NCBI GenBank assembly: GCA_949592205.1
Contig: CATIUR010000001.1
Span: 212,790,250-212,854,249, forward strand
Length of the DNA stretch: 64,000 nt
Reading direction: 5' to 3'
From: Helichrysum umbraculigerum
Lineage: Eukaryota > Streptophyta > Magnoliopsida > Asterales > Asteraceae
The notes under the pieces were generated by a model that did no database searches, was not told where the DNA came from, and saw only the letters and a program-made list of their open reading frames with translations. This document shows positions 37,680-49,021 of the stretch, piece by piece. Both the position numbers and the translations under genes were made by a program. Numbering within the stretch: position 1 is the first letter of the stretch; each line of letters starts with the position of its first letter.

Positions 37680-38196
37680 ATGCCGATTTACAGAAATTTG
37701 TAGTTACGAGTATAAGATTGGACATAAAAAATAGTTTATCCGTCATTTGATTATTTAATGAATGATAAATGTTTAGTAAACTTGAAAACAGTTATAACAT
37801 TTCGTAGGTGCCGTATTTGGTTGTCGATGACCGTGTACAAAATACTCTGGGTTTATTGTTTCAAAATGTATTATAATTTACCTCTTTTATTATAGTATAT
37901 GACGTACTTTCAAAACTTTTATTGTATGTTGTGAACTTGTCAATTCCGTCTATTGTATGTACACTTTCCTTTCTTGATATTCTATTGTATGTTTCCTCAT
38001 GCAGACAATTGAATGCCAAAAAAAGAAATTATACATACAATAGACGGTAGATGTGGTTGATTTGTGAACTGGTGGCGGTTTGCCCGGCTTTGATGCTCTT
38101 TGCAAGTTGAACGGTCGCATACAATTAAAATATGGTACGGGGATCAGGGGTACCATCCAATTACACTTTTACAAAATATTATTGAACAATCTATAT
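37680..38196. other. Spacer, nothing recognised
   Basis: Repeated CTATTGTATGT motifs near 37952-37990 and a short, less AT-rich block near 38060-38150. No gene, TIR or domain could be supported. Confidence 0.4.
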
Positions 38197-38340
38197 CTTT
38201 TTTTTTTTTTTTTTTTGATAAGCAAAGCTTTATTAAAAACTTTAAATGCCCAACTAAACAAAAGAAATAAGGGTTATTGCATGGACAATTTTAATGGATT
38301 AAATCAAGGGTTAATCTTAATGGATCTATAATATTAAAGG
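38197..38340 (-). repeat. Poly(A) retroposon 3' end, minus strand
   Basis: On the minus strand AATAAAGCTTTGCTTATC is followed by a run of about 18 A. This is a polyadenylated 3' end, as in a truncated plant LINE or a retroposed transcript. Only about 120 bp of body is discernible and no frame is informative. Confidence 0.4.
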
Positions 38341-38437
38341 GCTAATATTCACCCATAATTGACTAATGACAATTTGTCTACCTAATTAGGAGTTTCTTTT
38401 AATAATAAAAATAAATAATAATAATAAAAATAGGAAG

Positions 38438-38664
38438 GATATATATATACATATATATATATACATATATATATGTATATATATACCTATAGGTATATAT
38501 ATACATAGTATATATATATATGTATATATGTGTATATACATATATATATACTATGTATATATATACCTATAGGTATATATATACATATATATATGTATAT
38601 ATATATATACATATATACATATATATATATATATACATATATATATACATATACATATACATAT

Positions 38665-38741
<77 letters not shown>

Positions 38742-38757
38742 AGGTCTTATAAGACCT

Positions 38758-38850
<93 letters not shown>

Positions 38851-38869
38851 GTTAGGTCTTACGGAATCC

Positions 38870-38958
<89 letters not shown>

Positions 38959-39014
38959 AACGGTTATATATATATATATATATAAGACCTAACATATATA
39001 TATATATAACCGTT

Positions 39015-39062
<48 letters not shown>

Positions 39063-39123
39063 TTATATATATATAAGAACGGTTATATATATATATATGT
39101 TAGGTCTTATATATATATATATA
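38438..39123. repeat. (TA)n tract with nested palindromic islands
   Basis: About 690 bp of TA repeat interrupted by short unique islands that are themselves palindromic or mirrored: ACCTATAGGT twice (about 38486 and 38561), TTAGGTCTTATAAGACCTAA at 38740-38759, and GTTAGGTCTTACGGAATCC at 38851-38869. AAGAACGGTT and its complement AACCGTTCTT appear at about 38957, 39008 and 39074. The islands are fragments of the TIR that starts the next element (AATTCCGTAAGAACGG near 39150). Long frames of alternating Ile/Tyr here are microsatellite artefacts. Confidence 0.85.
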
Positions 39124-39440
39124 TGGTTGGATTCTGGTGAGAACAAGAGAATTCCGTAAGAACGGTGAGAACAAATCATAACCACCCTTTTAAAATCAAT
39201 GATCCAAAATGGAGGTGACATTTTTGTAATTATTGAGAAGTCTGGAAAAGGGTGGTGGTATTTTGGTAAATAAGTGGAACTTCATTTTTCATTCACAACT
39301 TATCTTTATTGTGAAGCATAAAATGATTTTGGTTCACAACAATTTTGAAGTTGTGAATTTTTTTTTTTTAATGTTCACAAAACTTTATTGAAATGATAAA
39401 GCTATTTTTTTAACCTTCACATTGTGTTAATCAATATAAA

Positions 39441-40060
39441 AAGAAGCTTCATAATATACAAACTTTTGTGAAGCAATAAAAGACATATTCCATCGATACA
39501 AAACAAAGTTTCACATTATCAAAACTTATGAGAAGCAATAAAAGATACATTCCATCAGTACAAAACAAAGCTTCACATTATACAAAACTTATGTGAAGCA
39601 ATAAAAGATACATTCCATCGATACAAAACAAAGCTTCACATTATACAAAACTTATGTGAAGCAATAAAAGATAAATTACATCAATACAAAACAAAGCTTC
39701 ACATTATACAAAACTTATGTGAAACAATAAAAGTTACATTCCATCGATACAAAACAATGCTTCACATTATACAAACTTATGTGAAGCAATAAAAGATGAG
39801 AATTGATCCTCACACCACTTGTTTTTATCCATACACCATTTTTATGCATCACAGTGTTGTACAATACAAAACTGTAAAGCGAATTTGGTGGTGTATGGAT
39901 AAAATCAAGTGGTGTAAGGATCACTCCCTATAAAAGATACATTCCATCGATACAAAACAAAGCTTCATATTATACAAACTTATGTGAAGCAATAAAAGAT
40001 ACATTCCATCGATACAAAACAAAGCTTCACATTATACAAAACTTATGTGAAGCAAATCTA
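39441..40060. repeat. 63-bp minisatellite, about nine copies
   Basis: Copies of a ~63-bp unit containing GAAGCAATAAAAGATACATT, CCATCGATACAAAACAAAGC and TTCACATTATACAAAACTTA. The unit has an internal inverted motif (GCTTCACA...TGTGAAGC). The array is split by the 132-bp MITE at 39798-39929. Units vary by a few substitutions and small indels. Confidence 0.85.
39798..39929. mobile_element. 132-bp MITE with 9-bp target duplication
   Basis: Flanked by exact copies of ATAAAAGAT (39789-39797 and 39930-39938). The terminal inverted repeats pair TGATCCTCACACCACTTG with CAAGTGGTGTAAGGATCA and TTTATCCATACACCA with TGGTGTATGGATAAA. The 9-bp duplication suggests a Mutator-derived MITE. It interrupts the minisatellite, so it is younger than the array. 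Confidence 0.82.
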
Positions 40061-40372
40061 GAATTGATACTAATTGAATTAGTAAAAAATAGGCAATCAT
40101 TGTTATTTTCATTCACACGTCGAGGACCAAACACAGCTACGTATATCAAGTTTAGGTTCATCAATTTATATTATTATTATTATTACTAGATTAAGACCCA
40201 CGGGATTCGCGGCTTTTAACAAAAAAATATATTTTAATTGAAATTTAAATGAACACATATAGAAAAAAAAAATATTGTGATGTGTACTGCAAAATTCTCT
40301 ATCGGGATTGGAAAGTGCTATTCAAACTTTAGTAGGTACTATAAAATATATATGCCAGAACATCTGGAAGAA

Positions 40373-41428
40373 CTAATTCTGGTGGCGAGCAACCCAAAGT
40401 GTGCTAAGCGCACGTAACCGAGAGAAGTAGTTATGTATTGCAATGATGCCATCTGCAGATTGTGTAGTCGTAAGTAATGCATGGATCTGTTGCATTGTTT
40501 TTTTTCCGCAAGTCATCATCCTGAGATATGACAACGTAGGTCAGTACAATTGTATGTAGCTATAATGACAAAATAAATGACTAAGAAAATATGATGCTAA
40601 GTTAAAAATTATTAATTTTATTGCCACAGAAGTGTTTATTAACCAAATCTATAGCCATCTAAAAATAATTTAGGTGAATCATGTTAAGCGGTAAGAAATG
40701 TTGGTGAATTTTTCATGTTTAATTAGACCAACATACATTAGTAGTTGTGATGTGGTTTACCTGGCGTAAAAAATGATCAAGTGAACCCAAATTTTCTATG
40801 GTCATATACATTTGACCCATGTAATTGCCAATATCAGATGAGCTGGTTTGTAAGATCGTTGCTTCATTCTTCAAAGTTTCAAACAAAGTTTGTTGCATTG
40901 CATATAGCTGTTGAGATACCGATTCCTCAGTCTAAAATGTTGTTTGATTTAAATTGTTGAGAAGTTTCAACTGCTTAGCTGTCAACGTGTCCAACTGAGA
41001 TACAATAACCTGAATTTATGTAAAAAATTTACGTTATATCTAACTATAGGTTAATGTTTTCAAAAATTGTAATTAATGGGGATAATAGTTCACAATATAA
41101 GCACCGACAAAATTTGGGTAGTTACATTATGTCAAGCTTTGCTACTTGAAATTACCTTGATTAGTTCAGATGAGCGATGACTACCAATCCATTGCAAGCA
41201 TCGTTCCACAGGTGAGGTCCACATTCCATATATGATGTGAAAAATGGCAATGTCGGATGCAATTCTCTTTATCCTACGAATGTCATTGAAATGGAATACA
41301 GCGTTTTGCACAATATTACGCAGATCGGCGTCTGTAGTATTTGATTGAAGTGCAGTTTATATTATACTAATATGTTTGGCTTGGTCACTTAACCAGCGTG
41401 AATATTCTGCTACAAACCCCAAATAACC
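40373..41428 (-). pseudogene. TGA-type bZIP transcription factor fragment (DOG1 domain), three exons
   Basis: Exon a (41428-41156) encodes FVAEYSRWL, DADLRNIV and IIYGMWTSPVERCLQWIGSH, matching the TGA pattern 'F..EY.RWL ... D..LR..V ... SGMWKTPAERCFLWLGGFRSSELLK'. Exon b (41010-40761) encodes QLDTLTAKQLK, the ALQQSL-like stretch and NYMGQMYMTIENLGSLDHFL. Exon c (40520-40373) ends in FSRLRALSTLWVARHQ and a stop. Introns have GT/AG borders, so this is a genomic copy and not a retrocopy. It is broken: stops occur in exon a (after QAKHISII) and exon b (after NQTTF), and one extra A sits in an A run in exon c. The bZIP DNA-binding domain is absent. Family match is by recall of conserved motifs. 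Confidence 0.82.
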
Positions 41429-41639
41429 TAAAAATTGTTATGCAAAAGAGTTTTGAGTAAGCTATAATGTGTAAATTTGTTTGATTACAAATATAGTAAA
41501 GAAAATTAAGGTAGCAAAGTTTCTAATTGTATGGAGTTTTTTTCAGAAGACTTAATGCATCTTAAGTACATCACATGATGATTCAAACACACTAACGTAA
41601 TTAATTAAAAAAAATTAGTCATTATACCTCGGATGCTTT

Positions 41640-41800
41640 CAATCATTTTTTAATGCTCCAAAATAATGGGTTTCCAAGAGAATTGAACATTGTTGAAGAC
41701 GCCATTGGGTTCGAAGATGAATCGCCATTTACAGCCTTATTGAAGATTCTCACGTTGATGAAGACGACTGAATAAAGCGGGTGTTCGAATGTTTAGCATC
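41640..41800 (-). pseudogene. Genic-looking 5' segment upstream of the TGA exons
   Basis: Minus-strand sequence with a higher GC content and two closely spaced ATGs but no long frame. It lies where a first exon would be for the captured gene. It may be from another gene, making the cargo chimeric. No family is recognised. Confidence 0.3.
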
Positions 41801-41856
41801 GTGTGCAACTGATTCTGATGGGGTTTTTTATTTGGGCCTAATCTCATACATGTATC

Positions 41857-42221
41857 TAGGCATGAACAAAAGAACCGGTTTTTAAACCCTACTTGAGTCA
41901 AACCTGAAAACCCGACCCGGTCAAATCCGGTTTGACCCTACCCGGTTCGGGTTTTCTGAGTACCCGTCGGGTACATAACAGGGTTGGGTTTTTAGAATTC
42001 GAAATCGGGTTGAACCCGAGTTGAAATCGGGTCGGGTTGAAAAATCGGTTGCAAACCCGGAAAAACCGGTTTTAACCCGGTTGAATTATTTAGAAAACCC
42101 GGGTCGGATTCGGGTCGGGGTCGGGTCGGATTGGTCAACTAACCGGTTTCAAATTATTTTGACCTTACCCGGTTCGGGTTTCGGGTCGGGTTTGGCCCAA
42201 CCCAGTTTTTGTTCACGGCTA
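41857..42221. mobile_element. hAT-type MITE rich in CGGGTT motifs
   Basis: 365 bp, flanked by exact 8-bp CATGTATC at 41849-41856 and 42222-42229. Inverted ends read TAGGCATGAACAAAAG (left) and TAGCCGTGAACAAAAA (right, reverse complement). The interior is a mosaic of ACCCGACCCGG, AACCGG and CGGGTTT words on both strands. Non-coding, although a 102-codon frame crosses it by chance. Confidence 0.85.
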
Positions 42222-42591
42222 CATGTATCACAATATTTTGGGTTTTATTTAATGATTGCCTTAAGACCATGTATCAGCATAGTTGGGCTGTATTTAAATG
42301 ATTGCATTCACGTATTGGCTTATTTTTAGTATCTATATATTAGTATTTGATAATTATAATTAAATCATTACTTTTAATTAATTAATTATTTAATTAGTAA
42401 TTATTAATTAATTATTATCATTATGCATTAAGTCATTAATGCTTTCATTAAGAGTTAATTAATGCTTTCTTTAATTAAAGAACCCAATGACTTATGATGT
42501 CATTAAGTTTTTTAAAGGTGAGATTTGCAAGTTGATCATTGATCCAAGGGCCATCTCTAATGCAAAGTTTTTCTTTTAAATTATAAAACAG

Positions 42592-42627
42592 ATTATTATT
42601 ATTATTATTATTATTATTATTGTTATT
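42592..42627. repeat. (ATT)n microsatellite
   Basis: About ten ATT units followed by one variant unit. Confidence 0.9.
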
Positions 42628-42901
42628 ATATACTAATGTAAATATACTAATGATAAAAAAAAGAAAAAAACCCTTCACACATGTAAAACTTGTGAATTAA
42701 AAAGAAAATAAAAAAATTAACAATAGAAGTTAATTGTGAAAGTTAATCAAAGTTTACAATAATTACGAAAATGCCATCATGGCAGAAGTTCAAAATATTT
42801 ACAAAAATGTCACCTTCAAAATCAAGATTTTTGATTAAAGGAAAAAATGGAGGGATGAAATGTGTTCTCACATTTCTTACAGGATCCCAAATCTCTCTCG
42901 T

Positions 42902-42939
<38 letters not shown>

Positions 42940-42941
<2 letters not shown>

Positions 42942-44500
42942 ACTTGAATTAAGGGAGAAGAGTTTAAAATGAGAGAAAACGAAGAAACGATATGGACCAT
43001 TTATTGTCTTAATAAACGATTTAAAATAAAAGTGGCTAAATTATACTATTAAAGTGAATTTAGTCCCATGTGTTTACGGATAAAGGTCAAAAAAGTCATT
43101 TAAATCATACCTATCTTTTGAAACCGTCATCCACATTTAGAACCGATCCTTTTTAATGCAAACAATTTAATGCTTTATTAAAAATAATCATTTTTTTTGT
43201 TTTTTTTTTGTTTTCTTGTTTTCTCTTTTTTTTATACGTTGGATACGATTCACATACAAAAAATGGGAGCAACAACTTTTTCGTTGAATCAATAGATACT
43301 TATAGTATAATTAAATTTAATATGTATTACTCCGTATAATTTTTTTAAACCGTTTAACGAACTACTATAAAATTTTCATATAAATCAATATGATTCAGTT
43401 ATGGATTAATATGATAAATTTTTTAATCAATGTGATAAAAATCGTGAATCAACCTAATATAATATTTGAATCAATATTATAAATGTTATAAATCAATGTT
43501 GTAAGTTTTTTGAATCATGATTATACATACCTAAATCGACTTTGGTTAAATCATAATAATATAATATCATGAAATAAATGATTCATATTTTGACACTTTC
43601 ATTGCCATCATTACGACTTCCAATAAGATCAAAAATTTGTTTGAAGTTAAATTGATTTTTTTTTTTTTGCATATTCTATATTAATATTGAGAGTCTAAAA
43701 GTAATATAAGCAAACGCTTCATAGTGCTTAATTGATGTGAATATGTGAATTGTATAGTTGGCACTCAAAATGTTATTATATTATTGTTTGATTCTGTAAA
43801 AAAAATATACTGAATCATAGTAGTTATTTTTAAGTGAATCAATGTTTTAATATGTTAGAATAATTGCTAGCAAGTATTGAATCATAATTGTAGTACTGAA
43901 TCATAATTTATACTTTAGTTTCACGTAGTGCTGAAACCCATTAATTTTCATCCAAATCATGGCATACTTGCATCAGATATTGAAGAATAAATTACAAATA
44001 AAACATAATTAAATACCTCTTATTAATGGATGATTAGTCAGTTACTAAATAATAGAATAAAAATTATAATAACAATAACAGGGGAAAACCACTTTATACG
44101 AACTCCAATTGAAGAACAAAAACATGGAACACTTGGAAACTCACACGTAACATGCATATCATTTGGGTCATCTACATTTTTAATTTTCAATTAGATGTTT
44201 ATCGGAATTTGAATCGAGAAACGTAAAGAATGACGGAAAATATAAAATTGATGCAACAATGCATTAATTTCGTCTGGAACATTCAAAGGCAAATTTGGTT
44301 GATATGTAAAACCCGTTGTTCTCGATTAATGGGGAAAAAAAAACTGCCATGTAAATATAATCCTTAATTAATATCTATTATAGATTAATAATAAAGTTAA
44401 TTGGTTGAATACCTATAATACCCTTTGATCTTCATTTTAAATGAGTGGCTCATATTACTTCTCCCTCTTCTCTCCTTGATATTTCTTCTTTTGACCCTCT

Positions 44501-44502
<2 letters not shown>
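42940..44502. other. AT-rich block with degenerate GAATCA repeats
   Basis: No gene. At about 43380-43530 a degenerate repeat of TGAATCA plus ATATTATAAATGTTATAAAT-like words occurs. The same family appears in inverse orientation at 45220-45330. The left edge abuts a (TA)n tract (42908-42939) and the right edge abuts another (44503-44556), as for other TIR elements here. It may be one element of an inverted pair. Confidence 0.4.
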
Positions 44503-44558
<56 letters not shown>

Positions 44559-44660
44559 AGGGATAATAAAGAAGGAAATTTAGGCGGAGAAGAGGGAGAA
44601 ATATTCTCAACCACTCATTTCATATTAGAGAAGAAGGGTATCATGGGTAATTGGCATATT
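44402..44660. repeat. ~100-bp inverted repeat around a (TA)n core
   Basis: Sequence right of the TA core (44503-44556) reads GGAGAAGAGGGAGAAATATT, CCACTCATTT and AGAAGGGTATCAT. The reverse complement of the left reads GGAGAGAAGAGGGAGAAGTA, CCACTCATTT and TCAAAGGGTATTAT. So two related TIR-like ends face each other across a TA microsatellite. Confidence 0.75.
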
Positions 44661-45470
44661 AATTAATTACTTAAATTATTATAAATAGGATGGTTGTTTC
44701 CTTTTTTTCTTCCTACAATATTTATATTTATTAAATATTAAATGAGGTCAACTTATAATATCATTAATTTGATATTCATTCTTCTTAAACCTCAATCACC
44801 ATCATCTCTCTCAAGATAAAAGCTATCAAGTTTTTTATTTTAAAGTTTATCTTTATCTTCATCCTTCGATGTTTGTATTGCATAAGTGAATTTTTTGTTT
44901 TTGAATTTTCTGATAACATGGATCCTTCATTTCGAATTTTTCATATGGGATACAATCCACAAAAAACAATACGATAATGGCTTTTCATGGTCCATTCAAT
45001 GCCGGTTTAATTTTTTTTACGTGTTCAAAATGTATAAAATCTCCCTAAATCGATCTATATATGATATTGAATGGAATCAATATTGAATCCTTCATTTGTT
45101 GGGTTACCTACGGAACCATGCATATATGTTTTCCGAATTTTCGATCTATTTTGAAGAAACGGTGTCAAAAAGGTTGAGTGATTTAGTTCATAATATAATT
45201 ATGTCGAATCAACTGAAATTAGTTCATATGTGTGACACTGATTCACAATTTTACAACACCGATTCATAAATTTATAACAGTGATTCATATATTGTATAGC
45301 ACTGATTCACAAATTTATAAGAGTATAACAATATATACTTTAAAGCTAATGAACCTCTAAATCTTTGGCAAAATATATACAGTTATCATTTTGTTTTCAC
45401 TTGCCAAATTATTACACTCAGTTTATTCACTATTTTGTCAATGTGGTTCGCTATTTACTTTTACTCACAC
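44661..45470. other. AT-rich block with GATTCA repeats
   Basis: Non-coding. 45220-45330 holds four or five degenerate units of CTGATTCACAAATTTATAAC type, the inverted counterpart of 43380-43530. Confidence 0.45.
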
Positions 45471-45755
45471 CTAGTTTAGGACTTGCGAAATTCACGGAAT
45501 CATCCATGGAATATACTTAAGTTTGCTTCATATATATGTACGTCTGGACTAAGTTACATTTTCAATATACGTTAAAGGTCAACCAGTCACGAAATTTAGC
45601 ATATGAAGCAAAACGTAAGATATAATTCGAATGATAAGAGTATATGTATAGCGAATGTGTTTATGGATTGCATTGGTAGATTAAAGAACTTGTGACCAAA
45701 AGACTGTTCAAATGTGCACCGTCTAAATTCTCATTGACTTTGATTTTTCTTTGAA
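45471..45755 (-). mobile_element. Possible degenerate Helitron 3' end
   Basis: On the minus strand CCGTGAATTTCGCAAG, then TCCTAAACTAG at 45474-45471, resembles the 3' ends of Helitrons C and D. The base after CTAG is G and not T, and the 5' end was not found. It is probably an old copy. Confidence 0.35.
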
Positions 45756-48230
45756 GTATGATAAGTGATGGCACCCGAAAGCGTCGGTGTCGTTGATGGT
45801 AACTAATCGGGCGCCAATAGGGGTTTTAAAATTTATAAATAGCGGGGCTTAAATTATATATACTACCTACTCTGGTTAGTAAGCGGTAAGTATAACCTAA
45901 GATCGTTCTATGAATCGAAACGTGCGGGTGATTAAAGCTGGTGCTTTTGGTAGGGAAGTATTTATGATGGAACAAAGTAGGTAGGTTTGGAAGTTTTAAA
46001 CTAAAGACAAATAATTAAAGTGCAGGAAAGTAAATTGCAGGAAATTAAAATACAGGAAAACAGATAAAGATAAATATGTGATTGTTGAGACTTTGATAAT
46101 TAATATTTCGGGATGACAGACTAAATAGGGACAAAACTTAATATAATAAATAAACTATTAGGTGTAAACTCTAGAACCCTACCAACTAATTTTCCCATTG
46201 GCATGTCACTAGGAACTAGGTTATCGTGATTCTGATCGGAGCAATACGCAAACTTCCAATATTTATCTAGTTGAAAGATAAACAACCTATCTTGGTTTTA
46301 TACCGAGGTGCATGAATCAGTAGCGTATCGTCTCATAGGTCCGACCGTTCTTAACCCCTAAGATAGTTTACTACTCTATTAGCATGCAGATTAATAACTT
46401 TGTACGTTTAGACCGCCGATTTGTAAGACTTAGTGTTTTAAGGATTCTAGGTCGCTAGAACTTTACTCTTATTCCTAAGCCTTGTTGTTGTTTATTAAAG
46501 CTTGGTTACTTCGACTTATGACTTAAGTCTCCCCTTTCAAACAGTTATACATCCCTGGATTATTCGCAGTTTATTAAAACGTGTTTCATATGCAGACCAT
46601 GCATTTCAGTAATTAGACAGTGTAGTTCCACAGCTTCTTACATCTAACATACGGTCAAGAGTAATTGACAGTGAAAGTGACACTCTAAACTAACTAAATG
46701 TAAAGCAGTGCAGAAATGTAAACCTAATATGTACAACGAGTGGTTTCACTGTGTCTTACTTATTGCATGTCATGGGCACAGATAACTACTTACCATAATT
46801 AAGGTTGATCAGGTCCTAATTACTAGGTTGCAGTCACGTGGATAACCAGAAAGGGTACTCCATAGATTAAACTTAAGTTCATAAAGTCTCAACTGTACAA
46901 GGGTTACTAATTCCTATTTTATCTGAACGTGTTTCACGAACATTACTTTATAGTGCATTGACTTTCGTAGGATATACCAGTTAGTTGTGAAGTTGTATTA
47001 TCCTTTCGGAATTTCAACTGTTAAACCAGAGCTGATTCCCATGATATAACTACCTTCGATCGTTTATTGACTTCCATACATTTGTACTCCACTTAAAAGC
47101 GTTTCCAGTACTATATCAAATAAACAGTCGAATAGGGGCCGTCATATCATTTTACGATTGTCGTACACTAATTATATAATGTCATCCCTACTTATAATTA
47201 TCTACACCATCAACAATCACAATGTTAAACTACTCGCAATTCATGGCAACAAGTAAATCACATACCAAGTAATAATACATATTGAAATACGAAATAAAAC
47301 AAGTATGATAAATGTTTAGATATCACCCGGAAATAAATGCGTAGCAGCGTATTATTGTGATTGACAACTCTCTCGCACTTACAAAGATTGATCTCCAAAT
47401 CCCTAGCATTCGTTCTAGCTTCTATATTAATCCGTAGATTAATTACAATAATCCTAGAATGAGAAAAACAATAAAATACAAGAGAATTTCTAGAGTGAGA
47501 AAGTGGAATTTTGTGATTCCAAGAGTGTGTGTTGAAATGAAGCCATGAGCTCCTATTTATAGGTGAAATCTGGTGCATTTTAGCAACTTGGGGCACATGT
47601 TAGCAAAAGGTGGAAAAGTTGCTAGCACATGTACCCTAAAGCGCGTAAAGGTCTAGTACGTATACCCTAAAGTTGCGAAAAGGTCTAGCACGTGTACCAG
47701 GCGAGTACGATCAAGGACGAAAAAGCGGCCGGGATACGGGGGAGGGGTAGCTGCCGGCAGTGGTGTGGTGGCCGGCGGCGGCCGGCATGCTGCCGTCCCG
47801 GTTCGCCGCCTTTTGCTTCGTTTCTTGATTCGCGCGTATCTTCTTTGTTATGCGTCCGTTTTCATCGATTCTTTTTGCGTTGGATTATTTTTTCAAAAAC
47901 GAAGACTTTGATGAAAAGAAATCCCAAAAATATGTCTCTGATCTTTGGATGTCTCGTACGAATCATTTGAATCTTTCGGCGTACGTAGAATCTTCATTCT
48001 TCATCCGTTTTTGCCGATTCTTCTTCTGTTGGATTCATATTTTGAAAACGAACATCATGGATAAGAGAAATATTGGTGGTGTATACTTTGTCTCTAAATC
48101 TTGTTTCGGATGCCTTGAATCTTTAACTGTGTGTGGAATCTTCGTTTCTCGTCCATTTTTAGTGATTTTTCTCGTGTTTCCGTATTTTCACCTTCTTGGT
48201 ATAATATCACTAATTTAAGTGATAATTGAG
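45756..48230. mobile_element. Probable non-coding LTR-retrotransposon segment
   Basis: Begins near TGATAAGTGATGGCACCCGA with a CGTCGGTGTCG-rich stretch and includes GAGCTCCTATTTATAGGTG (about 47548-47566), a promoter-proximal motif I associate with plant LTRs. It ends near TATCACTAATTTAAGTGATA. A GC-rich patch (47700-47830) is GCCGGC-rich. No gag or pol frame and no second LTR are seen, so it may be a long solo LTR or an internal region. The assignment is by general appearance. Confidence 0.35.
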
Positions 48231-49013
48231 CTTATATGTCAAGCATTAGTCTTAATTGAAAGAGATATTGGTAGTAAAAACATGACTTTTTACACGATAT
48301 CAATAAGATACATTCTGCTATATCATTTGTTAAAATTCCTATATTATTTCATTCTTCATAAATTTATTTGGTTATGCTAGTTACAACAGTTAGAAATTGT
48401 TCGAACAATTACTCGAACAATGTAAGTTATATTTAAGAAGTTAGTGAGTACTTTTAGGGTATACTTATCGAGAACAATGTAAGTTATATTCTAGTCGCTA
48501 AAGCTATGAAATTGTTATTATATTTTAAAGAACTTTAACGTGCACTTATTTTTAAAATAGATCCACTTGATATTGTGATAGTATAAGCAAAAAACCAAAA
48601 GCTCAAAACTTAACATTTTAAGATTAGAAGTTGATATCGAAATTTCATAACACTTCTATTGTCAATCATGTGATGTAATCAACATTGCTTGTATCATAAT
48701 CATTATCAATAAGAGCTTTATCATCCTTTATTACAGATTTTACCCTTTTTGACTTTATAATGTAAAGAGTAGACTCGGGGCCAAAGCAAACTCAAGAAGA
48801 TACCTACTCAAAAATATATGTTTTATCGTCATCTAAAGCTAACTCAAAATTAAGCTTTTCGGTGATAATCATTTACCCCCCCCCCCCAAAAAAAAAAACA
48901 AAAACAAAAACCACACATATTGCAATTGAAATCTTAATGATAAATTACATATTGATTTATTGTATTCAAAATATGTCTTTATCATAAATTCATAATTCAG
49001 GTTTGGCTCATTG
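48231..49013. other. Spacer, nothing recognised apart from a C/A homopolymer
   Basis: AT-rich, no gene. A run of about ten C followed by about eleven A at 48878-48899. Confidence 0.45.
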
Positions 49014-49021
49014 ATCCAAGA

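Larger units (their letters stand above)
40186..42350 (-). mobile_element. Helitron D, carrying a TGA bZIP gene segment
   Basis: On the minus strand the 3' end is a hairpin CCGCGAATCCCGTGG, then CTAG (40189-40186) and a host T. A suitable 5' start TCAAATACTAATATATAGAT lies at 42350, after an A. The cargo is three spliced exons of a TGA-type bZIP factor, with other genic-looking sequence upstream (41640-41800). A hAT MITE (41857-42221) is inserted near the 5' end. No Rep/helicase is present. The 3' end is well supported, the 5' end less so. Confidence 0.65.
39124..42912. mobile_element. Large TIR element in (TA)n, host to nested insertions
   Basis: The left end carries GAGAACAAGAGAATTCCGTA, AGAACGGTGAGAAC and GAGGTGACATTTTTGTAA. 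The reverse complement of the right end carries GAGAACGAGAGAGATTTGGG, CTGTAAGAAATGTGAGAAC and AAGGTGACATTTTTGTAA, in the same order. Both ends sit against (TA)n. The two termini are clearly diverged, so it is old. Inside are a 63-bp minisatellite, a Mutator-type MITE and Helitron D. No transposase frame is seen. Confidence 0.6.

Noticed and set aside
38487..38985. Long overlapping frames of alternating Ile, Tyr, Thr and His on both strands
   Set aside because: They are translations of the (TA)n tract and have no gene-like composition.
39441..40060. Spaced direct repeats that could be taken for a CRISPR array
   Set aside because: The 63-bp units are contiguous without unique spacers, and the context is a plant genome.
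42021..42329. 102-codon plus-strand frame
   Set aside because: Crosses a hAT MITE boundary and consists of translated CGGGTT words.
47692..48218. Two overlapping 92- and 122-codon frames in the GC-rich patch
   Set aside because: No domain, no start context and poor codon structure; they lie in probable LTR-retrotransposon sequence.
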